DNA of 5,082 bases from an uncultured Bacilli bacterium. GTDB lineage: Bacteria; Bacillota_I; Bacilli_A; RF39; UBA660. The notes beneath the pieces were generated by a model. That model searched no databases, was not told the origin of the DNA, and saw only the letters and a program-made list of their open reading frames with translations. The DNA lies in NCBI GenBank assembly GCA_944331945.1, contig CALVJC010000055.1, positions 1 through 5,082 on the forward strand, in the 5' to 3' direction. A program made the position numbers and the translations under genes. Position 1 is the first letter of the stretch. Each line of letters opens with the position of its first letter. Shown here piece by piece: positions 3,803 through 5,082 of the stretch.

Positions 3803-5082
3803 ATGCAAAGATTTATAACAGAAAAGCTAATTGCTTGGAAAAATAGTAAAGATAGAAAGCCTTTAATTTTAAAAGGAGCCAGACAAGTTGGTAAAACATA
3901 TATATTAAAAGAATTTGGCGAAAAAAATTATGATAATGTTGCATATTTTAACTTTGATCATGACGATGGGTTAGCAGAATTGTTTTTAAATACGAAAGAT
4001 CCGAAAAGAATTATTGAACAACTATCACTTGCGAATGGTAAAAAGATAAACCCAACGACTACATTAATTATTTTTGACGAAGTTCAAGAATGTCCTAATG
4101 CCTTAAACTCATTAAAATATTTTTGTGAAGAAGCGAAAGAATATCATGTCGCCTGTGCTGGATCACTATTAGGAATAAAGCTTTCTAAAACATCTTTTCC
4201 AGTAGGCAAGGTTGATTTTCTAAATTTATACCCAATGACATTTAGTGAATATTTAATTGCGGACGATCAAGAAAATTTGGTTGAAGTAATGAGACAAACA
4301 AAGAATATTGAGGAAATTCCAAAACTATTTGAAGAGAGGTTAATTGAAAAATTAAAAACGTATTATATTATTGGAGGAATGCCCGAAGCAGTATATAGTT
4401 GGATTAATAATAAAGATATAGAGAAAGTAAATAAAATACAAAAAGATATTTTGGAATCTTATGAAAATGATTTTTCAAAACATACGACTGCTAATGAAGC
4501 AAATAAAATATCCTTAATTTGGAATGGTATACCATCTCAACTAGCAAGAGAGAACAAGAAGTTCATATATCAAGTAATAAAAGAAGGCGCACGTGCTAGG
4601 GAATATGAGGGCGCACTAAATTGGTTAAACGATGCTAATTTGATTTCTAAATGCTATTTAGTAAATAAGTGTGCTTTTCCTCTAAAAGCATATCAGGATT
4701 TGTCTGCTTATAAAATTTATATGAACGACGTTGGACTCTTAAGAAGAATGTCTAATTTAGACAGTAAAATTATTTTAGAAGGAAACAAATTATTAGAAGA
4801 ATTTAAAGGCTCATTTACAGAAAATTATGTTGCAAATGTGTTAACTTATTTATTTGATGATGCGCCTAATTATTATACTTTTGATAGAAATGAAATTGAT
4901 TTTGTAATACAAAGAAATAATAAAATTATTCCGATAGAAGTAAAATCAGACAAAAGTACGAATCATAATAGTTTAACAAAATATAATGCTAAAAATAATA
5001 ATGAAGTATCCATTAGATTCTCATTGAATAATTTAAGCAAAGACGGAAAAATAGTGAATATTCCTCTTTATTTTATAGAATA
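3803..5082 (+). CDS. AAA-type ATPase with DUF4143 C-terminal domain (stop codon lies at the window edge)
   Basis: An open frame of 426 codons runs to the end of the window and leaves two bases, TA, so the next codon is very likely the stop; the protein is essentially complete at the family's usual size (about 400-430). Walker A is GARQVGKT (residues 25-32), Walker B is LIIFDE (88-93), and sensor-like AGSLLG is at 119-124. Family signatures follow: LYPMTFSEYL (142-151) and GGMPEAV (191-197). The DUF4143 region ends with EIDFVI, then PIEVKS (364-382), a spacing that resembles a PD-(D/E)XK nuclease core (D366, E379, K381). The start ATG has AAAGGAGA eight bases upstream. The family is widespread, often multi-copy, and of unknown function; a DNA-related or defence role is speculation. 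Isoleucine codons differ from the preceding genes (14 of 38 ATA, no ATC seen), suggesting separate ancestry. Confidence 0.93.
   Translation, partial: MQRFITEKLIAWKNSKDRKPLILKGARQVGKTYILKEFGEKNYDNVAYFNFDHDDGLAELFLNTKDPKRIIEQLSLANGKKINPTTTLIIFDEVQECPNALNSLKYFCEEAKEYHVACAGSLLGIKLSKTSFPVGKVDFLNLYPMTFSEYLIADDQENLVEVMRQTKNIEEIPKLFEERLIEKLKTYYIIGGMPEAVYSWINNKDIEKVNKIQKDILESYENDFSKHTTANEANKISLIWNGIPSQLARENKKFIYQVIKEGARAREYEGALNWLNDANLISKCYLVNKCAFPLKAYQDLSAYKIYMNDVGLLRRMSNLDSKIILEGNKLLEEFKGSFTENYVANVLTYLFDDAPNYYTFDRNEIDFVIQRNNKIIPIEVKSDKSTNHNSLTKYNAKNNNEVSIRFSLNNLSKDGKIVNIPLYFIE

Overview
The window reads as a low-GC Gram-positive (Bacillota, Bacilli-like) chromosome. The support is A/T-rich coding sequence, strong AGGAGG-type ribosome binding sites, TTGACA/TATAAT-type promoters with extended -10 elements, and U-tailed hairpin terminators. 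TGA ends at least two genes (tsaE, rimI) and tryptophan is read from TGG, so the code is the standard bacterial one, not the mycoplasma one. The 5S rRNA is short (about 108 nt), as in Mollicutes and some Erysipelotrichia or RF39-like gut lineages. I would place it near those groups, without a firm genus.

Layout, all on the + strand. Bases 1-346 are the tail of an rRNA operon: the 3' end of 23S, a short spacer, 5S, and a strong intrinsic terminator. Bases 398-1335 are a single-gene unit encoding a short-chain dehydrogenase/reductase that resembles the 3-alpha-hydroxysteroid dehydrogenase type, closed by a terminator whose stem contains the stop codon. Bases 1408-2038 are a second single-gene unit with a very good promoter. 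It encodes a small membrane-anchored, probably extracellular protein whose start codon and body are in different frames, separated by a seven-A run that is also a textbook -1 slippery heptamer. Bases 2074-3604 are a promoter plus three tightly overlapping genes, tsaE-tsaB-rimI. TsaE and TsaB belong to the machinery that makes the tRNA t6A37 modification, and RimI is the N-acetyltransferase usually encoded with them.

The usual next partner, tsaD, is not there. After rimI comes a 20-codon ORF that starts by ATGA overlap and stops at once. It is followed by about 200 bp containing four GTGATAA heptamers spaced at exactly 32 bp, two of them within a perfect 17-bp repeat. Then comes a 426-codon AAA-type ATPase of the AAA_14/DUF4143 family, which the window cuts two bases into its last (probable stop) codon. 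This ATPase uses ATA and avoids ATC for isoleucine, unlike the genes before it, which suggests that it and its repeat-bearing leader are an acquired cassette inserted behind rimI.

The most interesting items are the 32-bp-phased array in front of the ATPase and the frameshifted start of the membrane protein. The rest is ordinary housekeeping sequence.
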